Below are positions 13,176 through 25,200 of a stretch of DNA of 64,000 nucleotides, piece by piece; positions within the stretch are counted from its first letter, which is position 1, and the number at the start of each line of letters is the position of its first letter. The position numbers and the translations under genes are program-made. Origin of the DNA: Perkinsus chesapeaki (Eukaryota; Perkinsozoa; Perkinsida; Perkinsidae); contig JAAPAO010000057.1 of NCBI GenBank assembly GCA_013115145.1, positions 1 to 64,000 on the forward strand, written 5' to 3'. The notes beneath the pieces are model-generated. The model ran no database searches and had not been told where the DNA came from. It was given only the letters and a program-made list of their open reading frames with translations.

Positions 13176-14413
13176 ACGTTCCGACAAATGAGTCTTCAGG
13201 GGGGTTCATCGAGACTTTTATCTCCTGTTGCTCATGAGCATGATACATCATCTTCTGTAGTGTTATAGTAGTGTTATCTTCTATGCTGCGTAGTGTTGCT
13301 CCAGTGTGGTCTTACACTTTCCTGATTAAACTGTAACTTTTGGAACGGTGACCATTTTAGAAGCTTTCAAGTGAAACGTCTTACGCGAGCTTACAAAATA
13401 GGGACATTTTTGCAATCAACAATCCCCGTGAATTGTACCCAGTTGTCAGAAACTAGCAGCATGTTCCGAAACAAGCCTGATCAGCGAGGAGCATGGGACC
13501 TGCAAGTTGCAGCTCGTGTCAACGTGTCCGTTTATCCCTGCACTGCGCGTTTATGTTTCCCCTTAAAAAGGCAAATCTCAGCTCTTTCAAAGGGCATCTG
13601 CGGCCATCTAACAACCGTGCGGAGTGATTAAGGAAGCCCGAGTGCTTGGTGGCAAAGTTCGAGCCGAGGTCGCTTCCTCAAGCAAGGTGCTTTGTGTTGA
13701 GTCCCAAAGCTTTGGGTATTCACTATGTGGATGAAAGCGCAATTCAGATATTCGGCAAAAGCACCATAAGTATGCATGAACGCATGTAAGACAATACAAT
13801 TTATCATTGTGTTATCTGGTCTCCTCGACTTCGCATTCCACAATACAACCCACTGTTAACCGAACCAGCCCTTCCTGAAGCCTTCTCAGCGACTCTGATA
13901 AGGATCACCAGTATCTTAATTTGACACCTCACTCGAAAAGTGCCGTACCGTCGGTATCTTTCTTCCGAACTACAATGCGTTGAGAGAGACAGTTTCCTAA
14001 ATCTCTTTGCTCGTCCAAAATACGCATGCTCTTCAGACGCATCCGACCAGCTTCTGCCGGGGGAAGGCCCCATGTAGGGCAGAAAATGCTCCTAAGGAGG
14101 AGGGTGCATGAATCCCTAATCTCATTCAGAGTTACTCTTTCATCCACTCCTCTACTGCACTAGTCGAAATGCACCTCTGTAGATCCTGGACAACACTGAA
14201 AACAAATCTTGAAGATACGTTGGATCGGTTCCTCACCACATATCATCCACTGTGAAGTAACGAGTACTTATCTTCCCATCATGATACGTTCGGTCTTGGC
14301 AATTATCTTCCCATACTTTCTTGGACTTCCTCTTCGACCGAGTGAGGCCGGAGGAGTTGTATCTTAACAGACAAATACGGTAAAGTAAACTGCTTGTGGA
14401 TTGTCTCCCCCTC
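13176..14413 (-). other. Poorly resolved region with possible small gene on -
   Basis: On - a Leu/Arg-rich open stretch from about 14147 to 13929 can be joined by a 38-nt GT-AG intron to a short Ala/Gly/Ser-rich exon ending near 13860, and possibly further to about 13630. Composition and splice signals look like coding sequence, but there is no recognisable domain and no clear start, so I do not call it a gene. The part 13176-13600 shows nothing I can support. Confidence 0.25.
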
Positions 14414-14805
14414 CTACTCGAGGACCCACAGCTCGGTATCTCCCAGTCTTAGGAATGAACCCGGGAGGAGACGTCTGCCTTTCTCTCTTCGCAAGCGGAC
14501 ACCATCAACCAATGTGCCTGCAGCGTAAACTCCCTCACTCGACTTCACTGGTAGCCGCACTCACCCGAATAGCTGCCTTCGTCAAAGACGAAAACTTTGT
14601 ACGTCATTCCGTGGATCTCCTCTGTGCTCCACACTTCAACGCGGCATTGTATCTGACAGGGTTCATGAACTATTTCATTCTTCGTTTCAAGAAGCAGTAC
14701 CCGGCTCACGTCGGCCCCCTTCACAACCAAATCTACGCCGGGCCGCAGTCTAGAGACTGAACGACCTGACAGGAGAATGATAATACTTGCGAATTCCTGT
14801 CTCAA
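14414..14805 (-). CDS. FHA-domain protein, C-terminal part
   Basis: Forkhead-associated domains bind phosphothreonine. Three exons (about 14805-14701, 14652-14565, 14529-14414), joined across introns of 48 and 35 nt, give a single reading frame. It matches an FHA fold in order: a GRS motif, DLVVKGADVSR, a strand with IQCRVEV, the segment VFVFDEGSYS, then GTLVDGVRL and the last strand FLRLGDTELWV just before the stop. The canonical His after SR is Gln, and the usual Asn-Gly is Asp-Gly, so phosphopeptide binding is uncertain. The 5' end is unresolved: the first exon may begin at a splice acceptor near 14766, with earlier exons upstream, possibly beyond the tRNA. Function beyond the domain is unknown. 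Confidence 0.5.
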
Positions 14806-14874
14806 CTTGAATAGACCACGCTGACGCCTCTCTAACTACTTGGAAGGCGCCGGTAGTTGTTCAGCTTAAGCATC

Positions 14875-14946
14875 GGCTGTGTGGTCTAGTGGTATGATTC
14901 TCGCTTAGGGTGCGAGAGGTCCCGAGTTCAATTCTCGGCACAGCCC
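14875..14946 (+). tRNA. tRNA-Pro: tRNA-Pro (AGG)
   Basis: A 72-nt cloverleaf with acceptor stem GGCTGTG pairing with CACAGCC, a D-arm containing the A-box TGGTCTAGTGG, and anticodon stem CTCGC/GCGAG around loop TTAGGGT (anticodon AGG). The T-arm has stem CCGAG/CTCGG around TTCAATT (B-box). No intron and no encoded CCA. It closely resembles eukaryotic tRNA-Pro genes, which supports a nuclear genome. It sits between the FHA gene (opposite strand) and an unresolved region. Confidence 0.97.
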
Positions 14947-17409
14947 TTATACAGAAGGTTTCAAGATGGATTTATCGAAAGGTACCGCCAGTGAGTGTGT
15001 ATGTATGTCAATCGCATATACACGATTATGCCAATTCTCCCATTACCTATGAAGGTGACTTCGCGTAGCCTGTGACATTCGGATGGGTTCGAAATGTTCC
15101 TCAGAATATACGGCACTGGATTGGAGGGTATGGGGTCCAGCATGTCCACGGCAGAGATGTCATATCTTACAACGATGCGTCCATGAAATAGGCCACTACT
15201 ACTATAAGCAAGAATTACCTGCTGTCGACAGATTCTGCATCATCAATCATTGGAAAGGATTCTCCCTAAGGGTAGTTCAACTATCAATCATGCCCGGTAT
15301 GTTCCACTGTTTACTTTGCCAAAGGCTTCCGCGTCTCGGAGCTCATGACCGCCGTTCAAGTTGCCTTTGTACCACGACAGAATTACCTTATGGAATGGAA
15401 ACATCGCTAAATGGCGTTTGTCATAGAAACGAGCACCTCCATTCCAACTATGAAGGTATTTCTCTCTTTGACTGTATTAAAAATAACTTGCAATGGAGAC
15501 CGTACTGATGGCGTTTTGGATTGCTGGCCTGCGTCCAAGCATATGTATAAGCATCGTCCGATCATAGCCTAACCCTCACCTTCTGCTTTGAAGTTCATAC
15601 TGGCAACTGCCTTAGCTCGTGTAGTGTTGTTCTCATCCGAGGTTGATAACTCGTCCAAGGATTCAATCGAAATTAAAGAACTATTCCATACCTTTAGACG
15701 TTCGCCAGTTGTCTCTATCCGTATCATCTGATCCACAGCAGTAGTGGTCCAATTATCCGCGGCCGATGCGCTTACTAAGCCTATCAAGTCATGTTGTAAA
15801 GAGCAGTCCGTAAGGTCCCCAGATGCATCTAGGAACTGGGCCGGCACCCTGACAATAGATAACTCGCCTTTCAAGCATGATGAACTTCGAGAGGCGAGGG
15901 TTCCTTAATAACCGCGGCCGTACCACACCAACAGGGAACGTGACCTCCCCACATCCCCGGATTTCCAACAACGGTGCGGCTAATGGCGCTTCGAGTTGGT
16001 GCGCCTTATCAGTAGCCCGATCCCTTTCAGAGACATTCACTACCATCCAGAATATTCCTCCGCAAACTCGAGAAGCCTGTCTTTTATTATCGAATCCACG
16101 TGGGTTTCTCCTAATAGCCGTTCCTGAGGCAGGTTGTGGTGAATCACTTCACAGAATTACGAGTTCAATACATGGACTAATGAACGGCGAAAAGTATATC
16201 TTAGTAGGGACACCGGACAACGCGAAACGGGCTTTTACCAATCTTTGAGCTCGAGAAGATCGGGGATCCGCGCCGGTGTGGTCCGTCATTGATAATGGTA
16301 GTGGTATAACTCTAAGGAACGGTTAAATAAGGATATCATAGGTTTTTGTCAGAGGTGACAGTGTGTGAAGGCCACCTGATGAGCTCGTGTCCGGGCCCCC
16401 GGGGCGCCAAGAGGATCACTTTTTGCACTCTAAGAAGCTTAACTTACTCCTCCAGATTCACTCGGGCAATTCAGTGGATCAGTTGTGAAATTCAGAATCG
16501 ATTCCAGAAGAAGTTTCGTGATGAGTTTACTGAACAGCCTGACTGAATCTCGTCGCATTTCCCGGACGGACCCCGCACAAAGAAACGTCGCGCGCACCGA
16601 AATTATTATATCGTCTACCGTATGATAATAGAAGTGTTAATGCTGCTGTGATTGGATTCTTATAGAGAATCCGACGGTGGTGACAGACACTCAGATGACT
16701 CATGCAGATAGCCTGTTCAAATACGCTTACCATACCAAGTTGTTGCGCGCTAGTGTACAGCGGCCATCATTTTAAAGGGCACCGTTATACAATATAAAAT
16801 ACCGAATGAAGCACGGACATCGGAATCGGTTAACACAAGGGCCCCAGAGATAGTCTTCCTCTTAACGGTCGCCGATTCATTCCGTCACCTCGGTTCGAAC
16901 CTGCGTTGCCCATGCGTTCAATATTCGATAGCGTTATATAGCTAGCACTGGGGGCTATCCCTGGTACTGCTCTCTTCCTTTTCACTTCCGGTATAATGAT
17001 GCGTTACTTTGGGGATTCAGTGCCCTCAGTTGGTTCTCCGTTGCCTTATCCCATTATAATAACCCTCCCAGCCTCCCTTATCATCAGATTATCGAGAAGC
17101 TATCTTGAAGGCTTTAGGTTATTTTGATTGAGCAATTGGCTACGAAGCGTTGGTTGTTGTTTGGACTACTAACTCTACTACTTTGGAGACCCAACTCCCT
17201 GTGATTGACGACGCGATTGAGATTGAAAGACTTTGCCGATCTCTACCTCAAGGATCTGATTAATAAATTAACCTGATTGAGTATATTCCGTATTATTCCC
17301 AATTACAGTAAGTTCAGAACTGTACAACGGCGCATGATTCTCGACACAACTTCTGTCCCCCTCTCTTTGAACTACCATATTCTCCTCAGATAAAGGTTGC
17401 TAGACTTCT
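14947..17409. other. Unresolved region downstream of tRNA
   Basis: No recognised gene. On - an open, compositionally coding-like stretch from about 15874 to 15569 (Ser/Thr/Asp-rich, with a basic/hydrophobic start) could be the last exons of a gene extending up to about 16730, where further open stretches occur. On + an overlapping frame runs 15877-16248. Neither shows a known domain, so the true strand cannot be decided. The last kilobase (16750-17400) is AT-richer and has no open frame of note, consistent with the promoter region of the kinase gene. Confidence 0.25.
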
Positions 17410-20400
17410 ATGTTGATTGAAACGGTCGTACATTCGTCAATGGCAAAAATGAATACCATTGACGATTCTACTAGTGATAATGATTCTTGTGAGGAGTGTA
17501 AAAGTACCTCTCCTGAGGGTTGTACACCAGCCCCCAATTTTCCAGAGTCTACTACAGGTTAGTTGACAAAAATATTTATCAGTATTTTAACAACCATCTG
17601 TGTTATAGGTACTCCTTCCACAGTTGCCACAGATGAGGCTTATAATATTAAAGATTTAACCACTCCAACCCAACAATTGTCATGTGCGCCGAGGACTTGT
17701 GTGCTCTAACATCTTGTTGCCTCAGACCCAGTTAGTGATTCTACTAAATCAACAACATCCACTGGTCGCTCAGACTCACCTTTGAAAGATGGAGAGACTG
17801 TATGCTACCTTACTGTATATCTCAATAATTGTTATCAGATGCTGAGCCTTACGCGCGGTCGTCCACGTCCAAGATTAACCTCACCTATAGTCAGCGAAGC
17901 ACGTAGATCCTCTTGCCTCTTCGGTCAAGTAGTTTACTCTATATAATAAATACCTCAACCTATTTACCAGATATCCCCCCCTGCAATTCCTCATCAGTGC
18001 GAGGTCCCTGGAGGGTTACACCTGTGCGGCACGAGGAGCTCTACTGCTTCCTTATCACCATCTTCGTCGTCGTCTCAGTAATCGACACGCGTTCCCTCCA
18101 GTCTGGAACGTTGGTTCAGTTTTTCCCCACCGCCATGCCTTCAAGATTTCACTAACGATAGGGCACCAGCTTCCACCAAGACCAAAACAGTAGGCTCTCC
18201 GAGTTGGCAGCTTGAAACCTTGAACTGTAGATACCCTCCCCAACTGGCTCTGATTCCTTTTCCACCGAGGTAAAGTTATTGCCCTTATTATATTGAATGT
18301 TCCCTTCAAGATTGAGTTCCCTGTATTCTCATCATTCCAGCAAATAGTTGGCTCTATGATGAAGAGCGTGTCGGAGGGTGAGCGTCTTGGCCCAGGCCGT
18401 GGTGTCACACTTCAAGATTTTGTACGTATCGTATCGCACTTGTTTTCGATTTGTTGCTGCCTTGTCAGTTTGATGCTGCTGAAGCGGTCGGTCATGTTAT
18501 GTTGGCCAGCTCTTCGGCCCCTCCAAGTCGTATTAATAGTGCTGGAGCAACTTGCCCCTCAGCCCGATCTAATGCTCGCCGAGGCTCCCTCAATAATCGC
18601 TCATCTTTTCTGGGCGTTAGACCTCCCATCAGTAAGTTAGGTCGTTCCACGTTGTAGTTTTAGCCATCCTCTGCTCCGATCAGGTCCCGAGGGTCAGCGA
18701 CGAGCTTCGTGGGTTGGAGGTATGAGAAACCGCTCAAGCAGTGAATATGTAAGAAGCAATCCATCGAAGGCCTTCTCTACCGAACTTTGGTGGCAGAATC
18801 GTTCACGGTGTTGCTCGGCTACATCATATGACTATAACCAAGATGATGAGGATGCTCAGTTTCCCCTTCCCTGCCGAGCCAGAAGCTACAATGCTGGTAA
18901 CGTCGCCACCGCCCCCGCCGCCCTCCATCCGATGAGAAAATTGTTATCAGGTATTTCTACAGGCTCACCGGCTCTCGGCTCTAGGACTCCTGGGTCACTG
19001 TCGAAGCTGCACCCAAACCGTCGTCGAATGCCTGGGGCTTTGCAACGTTTGACTGATTCTGTGACCAATGGAAATGTAACTGATTCCCATCGTGTCCGTG
19101 GTAGTTTGCATTCTAGATGAGATTGATTGTTACTGATGATACAAGCGATGATGAGGGGGGCAATTCCGCCCTTAATTGCACCCCTGCTTCCGCAGCAGTT
19201 CCTCCGCCCGACCGCAGTGAAGAAGTTCCTGCCAATGTTCGAGATTCAGGGAAGCTGGGCGCAGCTTCTCGCTCCAGGAAGTAGGTCCCTCCGAAACGTT
19301 TTCTGAGCTCTGTGATGTCAGGAGCTCCCTCATCGATCTTGGTGCGCTACTGTGCAGACCGAGGCGCAACAGCAGAGTAGTGATCGTTTATTTTGCATTA
19401 TCAATCATCTCCTCCCACAGGTAGCTTGCTTCGTTGATGCTCATCCACCTTCACCGCAAAGTAATACCTGTCGTCTGTTGGTCCATCGCGTCCCCAAATA
19501 GCATTCTTCAGCCCTGGCTTCGGCCGACGTTGATTTTGGCAATCTGATTGGTAGTGGAAGTTTCGGTGATGTATTCAAGGCAAAGTGCAAGCTCAGTGGT
19601 ATGTGTCATTCTCGTTCATACTTTTCACGACCAACTGAGCAGGTGAATTCATCGCCGTGAAGGTCGTGTCGTATGAGGACAGCGATAAGGTCAGTGAGGT
19701 AGCTGCCAAACAGCTTGCCAATGAGATGGATATCCTCCAGCAGCTTGAGCATCCTAACATAATCAAGTAGCATCCATTCGTGAGCACCGCCGGTGGTCTG
19801 GTGAATGCTCTCTCTTCAGATATCTTGGGCATGAGTTCATACCTCCCAATGTCGAATGGGATCCACTACCTCGAGATCCTGCAATGCACCACAGGCTCCT
19901 ACAGCACAAGTGCTCTATGGGCCGATTGCTTGTAAGCCATCATCGCCGCCGCCGCCGCGGTTCGCTACATCCATCCCCTTTTACAGGTCTTCACCGAATA
20001 TATGTCTGGCGGTAGTGTAAAATCCGCACTCAACGATTTCGGTGCATTTGAGGAGGCCCAAATCGCCAACTACTCTTGTCAAATCTTATCTGGTTTGGAG
20101 TACCTCCACAGGAAATCCGTGAGTCGCCGCCTCTCCGCTACAACAATCTGGATCGGTTTAGCCAGGTTTCACATCGAGACCTCAAGTGTGACAACTTGTT
20201 ACTCGATGCTTATGGCACTGTGAAGCTCGGTGACTTTGGCTCAAGCCGACATATCAGTTCAAGTGCTACTTCGCACTAGAAATAATAATGTCATTTTTCA
20301 TTTACTTCAGGCGCCCTCATGACACAGCTCTCTGGTTCTATTCCCTGGATGGCACCCGAAGTTATATCTGCCGGAGTAACCGACCACCTTGGAGCCGTGC

Positions 20401-20732
20401 GGCTTGATGCTTTGTTTTAGGATAGTAAAGGCTATTCGATTTCGGCTGATATTTGGAGCTTCGGTATTGTCGTCATTGAGATGGCAACTGGAACTCATCC
20501 GTGGGGTAGGCTCTTTGGTACAGTTTCCCGCAATTCCATTCGTTTCTCAGGCAAGCTTGAAAATCCGGTGATGGCTATCTATAAGATATTAAGCACTAAA
20601 GCAGTGGACCCTCCTAGTGGAGCGTCCCCTGACCTGGTTGATTTTTTGAATGCTTGCTTACAGTGTGAACCATCTCAACGAGCCACATGCTCCGAGCTTC
20701 TACGCCAACCTTTCCTCGCTGCGACGCCATGA
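17410..20732 (+). CDS. STE11/MAPKKK-like serine/threonine protein kinase
   Basis: Multi-exon kinase. The first ATG at 17410 opens a Ser/Thr/Pro-rich N-terminal half, spread over short exons to about 19300, with no recognised domain. The C-terminal kinase domain starts near 19530: Gly-loop GSGSFGDVF, VAIK lysine in FIAVKVV, the C-helix segment ANEMDIL, hinge FTEYMSGGSV, catalytic loop HRDLKCDNLLLD, DFGSS and the activation segment with GSIPWMAPEV. Subdomains IX-XI follow (ADIWSFGIVVIEMATGTHPWG, then a CLQCEPSQRAT motif and a final PFL). GSIPWMAPEV with HPWG is typical of STE11-type MAPKKKs. Kinase-domain introns include 44, 53 and 45 nt examples; one exon near 19830-19930 is unclear. All catalytic residues are present, so it should be active, phosphorylating a MAPKK in the canonical cascade (inference). 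Confidence 0.88.
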
Positions 20733-22224
20733 TAGTATGCTTGTAACAACTATCAACACGGTGACCAATGCAGCGAGTGAAGCCCGTTTGATTATATCGT
20801 CGTCGCTGCCGATCTAGCTAAAGCTTTGATGTACGCGATGCCTCCTCAAGTCGAATTAGCCGATAGTGCATAGGATCCGCGGAGGTCGTTTTGTGTTGAA
20901 GAGGTCCACATCCTGGGGAGGGTTGCTGGATCATCACTTATACGATATTATATTGTTATCACAACTAGTGCTGCCACAGCCACGATCATATGATAGTGTG
21001 TGTGAATTTATAATGATTATTTACGAAAGTCGGTCTCGTGAGAATATGTGACCTCGTGAAAAGTTTTGCTTGCTCGAGGTTTCCTTGTTTGATCTCACTG
21101 CAATGTCTTTGTTCGTCAATATCCTCGCCTATCGAGTAGCCTCGGCAAAGTGCGCAAGTTTAATGGGAGCCGCGGCATGACAGAGATGCGGTCTGCTAAC
21201 AACTACAGAGGGATTGAGCAGAGTCGCGTAAACGGTTTTGAAGTTACTCGACTCTCTGCGAACGCGTTAGCCGGTGAGAAGATGCCGGCTTATGGACGAG
21301 TTTATGGGGAATTGGGAGCTTAGGAAGGACCGAACAAGTATCAATAGCTTGACCTCTAAAGACCATGTGTCCGGAATTTTTTTGGGTGCAGTTCAATCCA
21401 TACTCCTTAATTTCTAATCGGCATAGGGAAAGGAAATAAAATTCGACTGCCATAGCAAGGAACACGCCAAACTCTGTGACGACTGCTCAAGTCGGCGGAA
21501 TAGGGAAAACTTGAGGGAATCCTTTCGGAGTTTCTGTATTGCATCGAGGACGTACTTCCGTGGAAGAATCACTTCCACAATCCCAGCCGAGGGAGGCAGA
21601 CATATCGCAACACTGAGATGGAGAGTTGCGGATCATCTACGGCATCTATAAAGATCATATCAATATCATTGGGATCTTCGGTATCGTTGGATACCATGTT
21701 CCGCATCCCCAATTTGAAGGATTCATGACAGTCTTCTCTCTTGCCCAGATACTGAATTAATGTGTGTTTCACATTGAGCAGTGGGCAGACGTTGTTTTGA
21801 CTGAATCTGGTACTAGCCTTTGTTTCCTGATATTGATTGTCGAGTTAACGTAGTAGTATGAGGCACAAGTGAGCTTCAGAGGCAAACCAGCATCAACTCA
21901 CCATACACTAGCACCATGGAACACTTCGAGTATCAAATACCTCCGTAAAAACGAGACTGTTAAACAAGTCAATTTTGACAGCACTCGCCGTATAGTGCAT
22001 TAGTTCTATTATATACAACTCGATAACTGACTGGAAGTAGAAACTACGCTAAACTAAGCTGCTAAAAAAGGGGGATGTTATCATTTCCTATACGAGACCT
22101 ACACGCATAAAGGTAGTATCTGCATGTGAGACCCTGCCAATAGCAGAACCAGGTGTTAGCTTACATGTCCTCACGGCACAAAGGGGTGTATGCCGCCCTG
22201 GATTTTTATATATTGGCTGATCGG
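20733..22224. other. Intergenic between kinase and ZNFX1-like array
   Basis: About 1.5 kb between convergent genes. On - a 67-codon stretch (21772-21569), rich in Asp/Ile/Val, looks weakly coding and may be joined to downstream exons, but there is no domain or clear structure. No repeats or RNA genes were seen. Confidence 0.3.
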
Positions 22225-25200
22225 TCACTCATCCAAGCATAAGTCGGCTCCAGTGAGGCACACGGGACACTCCCGGGTTGAGGGTAAAATGTCGACCGGT
22301 AGAACGTGTCCTTGAGGGCATATAGGCCAGCAATTGGAAGCTGAGAGGGTGTCAGCTTGAGCGAAGGGACGTAGACCACAGTTTATATTTTCAAGCGTAC
22401 TTCGACGAGCATTCAAGATTGAGTTGTACCTTACAAGGAGGAATAACACTAGACACATACATGATACCCAACCTGGGGGCAATATTTATTATTTCTTGGC
22501 AGACAGGGCAACGACGAGGCCTCAAAGAGATAGAATCACCGTCAACGGCACTCATGTATCTGAAGGATACCAATTTGATCGAAAGGAACGAGGGTGCTAC
22601 CTGTCCAGGGCTTCGACAAAGAATGTATGGCCGCATTCAGGAAGCTCATATAACCGCGATCCGGTCTCCGGGGCCAGGCTTATATCCTCTCCAGTGAGCA
22701 TACAACGTACGTTGGGATGACAGGAGGGACAAAGGGGGCAAAGCTCCCCACAGACACCTTGACAAGGGTGGCCGCAGTCGAGGGTTAAAGAGCAGGGCTC
22801 TTCACAACGAGGCCTATCACATGGTTCTCCGCACAGGCGACTGCACTGGAAGTGCTGGCAACGCCAAGTGCACGATTCTCGGCAAGGGGTACAAGCTTCA
22901 TAGCAGGCCTTTTCACACTGTTGACGGTGTGGACATCTTCTCTCGCAATCACGCTTACAGAGTTGAGTATGCGGAAGGCCGCAGGCTTGATCGCAGATAT
23001 GGCCACATAGCAGCTCAGTTCGGCACGGTTCGAGGCAGTACACCTCCCCGTGGTCATGGTATGGGAAGCACGGTCTGCTACACTTATGTCCGCACTTGAA
23101 GGGGAACTCGCACGATTTCTGGCAATGTGGCGTAGAGCAACAGGTGACAACTACCTTGTGACCACATAAGGCTTCATCTGTCTTCGTAAATGTGCAACGT
23201 GGAAGCTTCCTGCCGTGTTGGAATTTATCACATAGCCCGGCGGGCTTCTAAGAGTCATAATCGACCTCCTTGATGAAGCCGTTGACAACTGAAGCCTTGT
23301 GGCCACAGGAGAAGGTGCAAATACCAGAGCCGTCACATGGAACTCGCTTGAATACCGATTGAAATACTTCTTGGGCCGTATGGCAGGGAATGAGCTGGCG
23401 ATGACCACACCTTAACTGTACCGACACTGCCGCCTTGCAAGGATATGCTCTAGCTTTTGTATTGTCACCGCATCGAACCTCTCGATCATGGCCACAAGGT
23501 AGCTTCGAGATCTCAGTGACTTTACATTTAACACTCGCAGTTTCATCCTTGGAGTGACAGGGGACCATGTTCTCATGGCCACAACCGAGAATAGCTGGCA
23601 CCTCGACGCAGCATGAACGTGATCTTAGTGAGGAAGTGAAGCCCCGTGTAGACTGTGAGCTTTCCTTCTGGTAACAAGGCACATGTCCCATGTGACCGCA
23701 TGACAGAGAGATTTCCACAGGCTCCTCACACTTGTGGCTATAGTGCGATGGTCGATCCTTCAGGTAGCAAGAAGTGACCTTCTTGTGACCACAGGGTAAT
23801 GTAATGTTAGCCTTCTCACTGCATTTAACTCCCACGGATCGTGGCGTCAGGTTTTCCTCGTGAACCACGAGAAGCAGTTGCTGCCAACATTGGATAAGCT
23901 TCTTGTGGCCACACGGCAACTCCGTGAGAACATGGTTCGCACACCTTCCGGCTGACAAGTCGTTACGGTCACTGCAACGGGCGCTCTTACTGTGACCGCA
24001 CTCAAGAGTTACCTCGATCGTCTCTTCACATCTCCGGTAATTAGATTTGTCCTTGTTGGCACATTGCAACTTCTTTTGATGACCACACTCCAAATCGACG
24101 ACCACTTCCTCACGACAATCGCGATAGAACGACGAATCCTTGTCTACACAAGGTAGAGACTTTTTATGACCACATGGAAGCTCGATATCCACCATCACAC
24201 TGCATTTACGATAGTTAAGGGAATCCTTCTTTGGGCAGGGTAAAACCTTTTTGTGGCCACATGGTAGTTCGACATCGACCTCCTCGTTGCATACTGGTAA
24301 GTTATCCTTCTGATAACAAGGGACCTCAATCTTGTGATTACAAGGCCTCGTCATTTCCACAGGCGTCTCGCAACGGCGACTATCTGCATCCTCTTTTGCG
24401 TGACACTCGACCTCTTTCGAATGACCGCACGGCAAATCTATTTTGATTAGAGTAGTACAGCATCTCGCAGTAGAGCTATCTTGCGAGAAACACGGAAGAA
24501 GCTTTTGGTGTCCACAATCGAGGGTAACTTCAACGTCTTCTCTACAACTGTATTCACAGCAGTCCTGTGGAGTGAGGCCGAGTCGATCACATGTTGCACA
24601 AAGATGCTCTGGTCTCTCATGGGTGCAGTTGAGCGGCTTTGGACGATTGCATGTCCTCTCACATTTGACCGAGTTGTGGTTGAAGACGTGACACAGAAGA
24701 GGGCATCGGTGGCCACATCTTGGAAGAAGCATCTGGCATGGCTCGCGACAGCCACCGTCCTTCACATTCTCGAAGGCATCGGTGTTGGCTACATCCTCAG
24801 TATTTTCGGGGTGATTGCGGCATTTCAGAATCAGAAACTGACCAATCCTTCCTTGGCCGCGGAGACATTCGATGACCTTCTCCCAGCTTGGAGATTTCTC
24901 AACCATCGTGGAGTTCCCCAGAATATACAGGCCCTCGCGAGCTCGTGAGAGTGCAACGATGACGCGGTTCTCAATTCCGATGAAACCAATCCTGCCGCCA
25001 GGGTTAGAACGAACAAGTGACAATATGATAATCTTGTTCTCTTCACCTTGATAATCGTCTATTGTCACAACCTTGATGTCATTCTCAGAGGCACTTCTGG
25101 TGAATCGCAGCTCGGGGCTTAGAAGAGCCCGAATGAGCCGTTTCTGACCTACATAGGGAGTAAGAAGGGTGATGTCGGAGGGCTTGTACTGTTGGGAGCG

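Noticed and set aside
16889-16902. A GGTTCGAACC stretch resembling a tRNA T-loop
   Set aside because: No matching acceptor, D or anticodon stems can be built around it on either strand.
24231-24948. Long + frames opposite the ZNFX1-like genes
   Set aside because: They mirror Cys/His-rich coding on - and show no domain or splice structure of their own.
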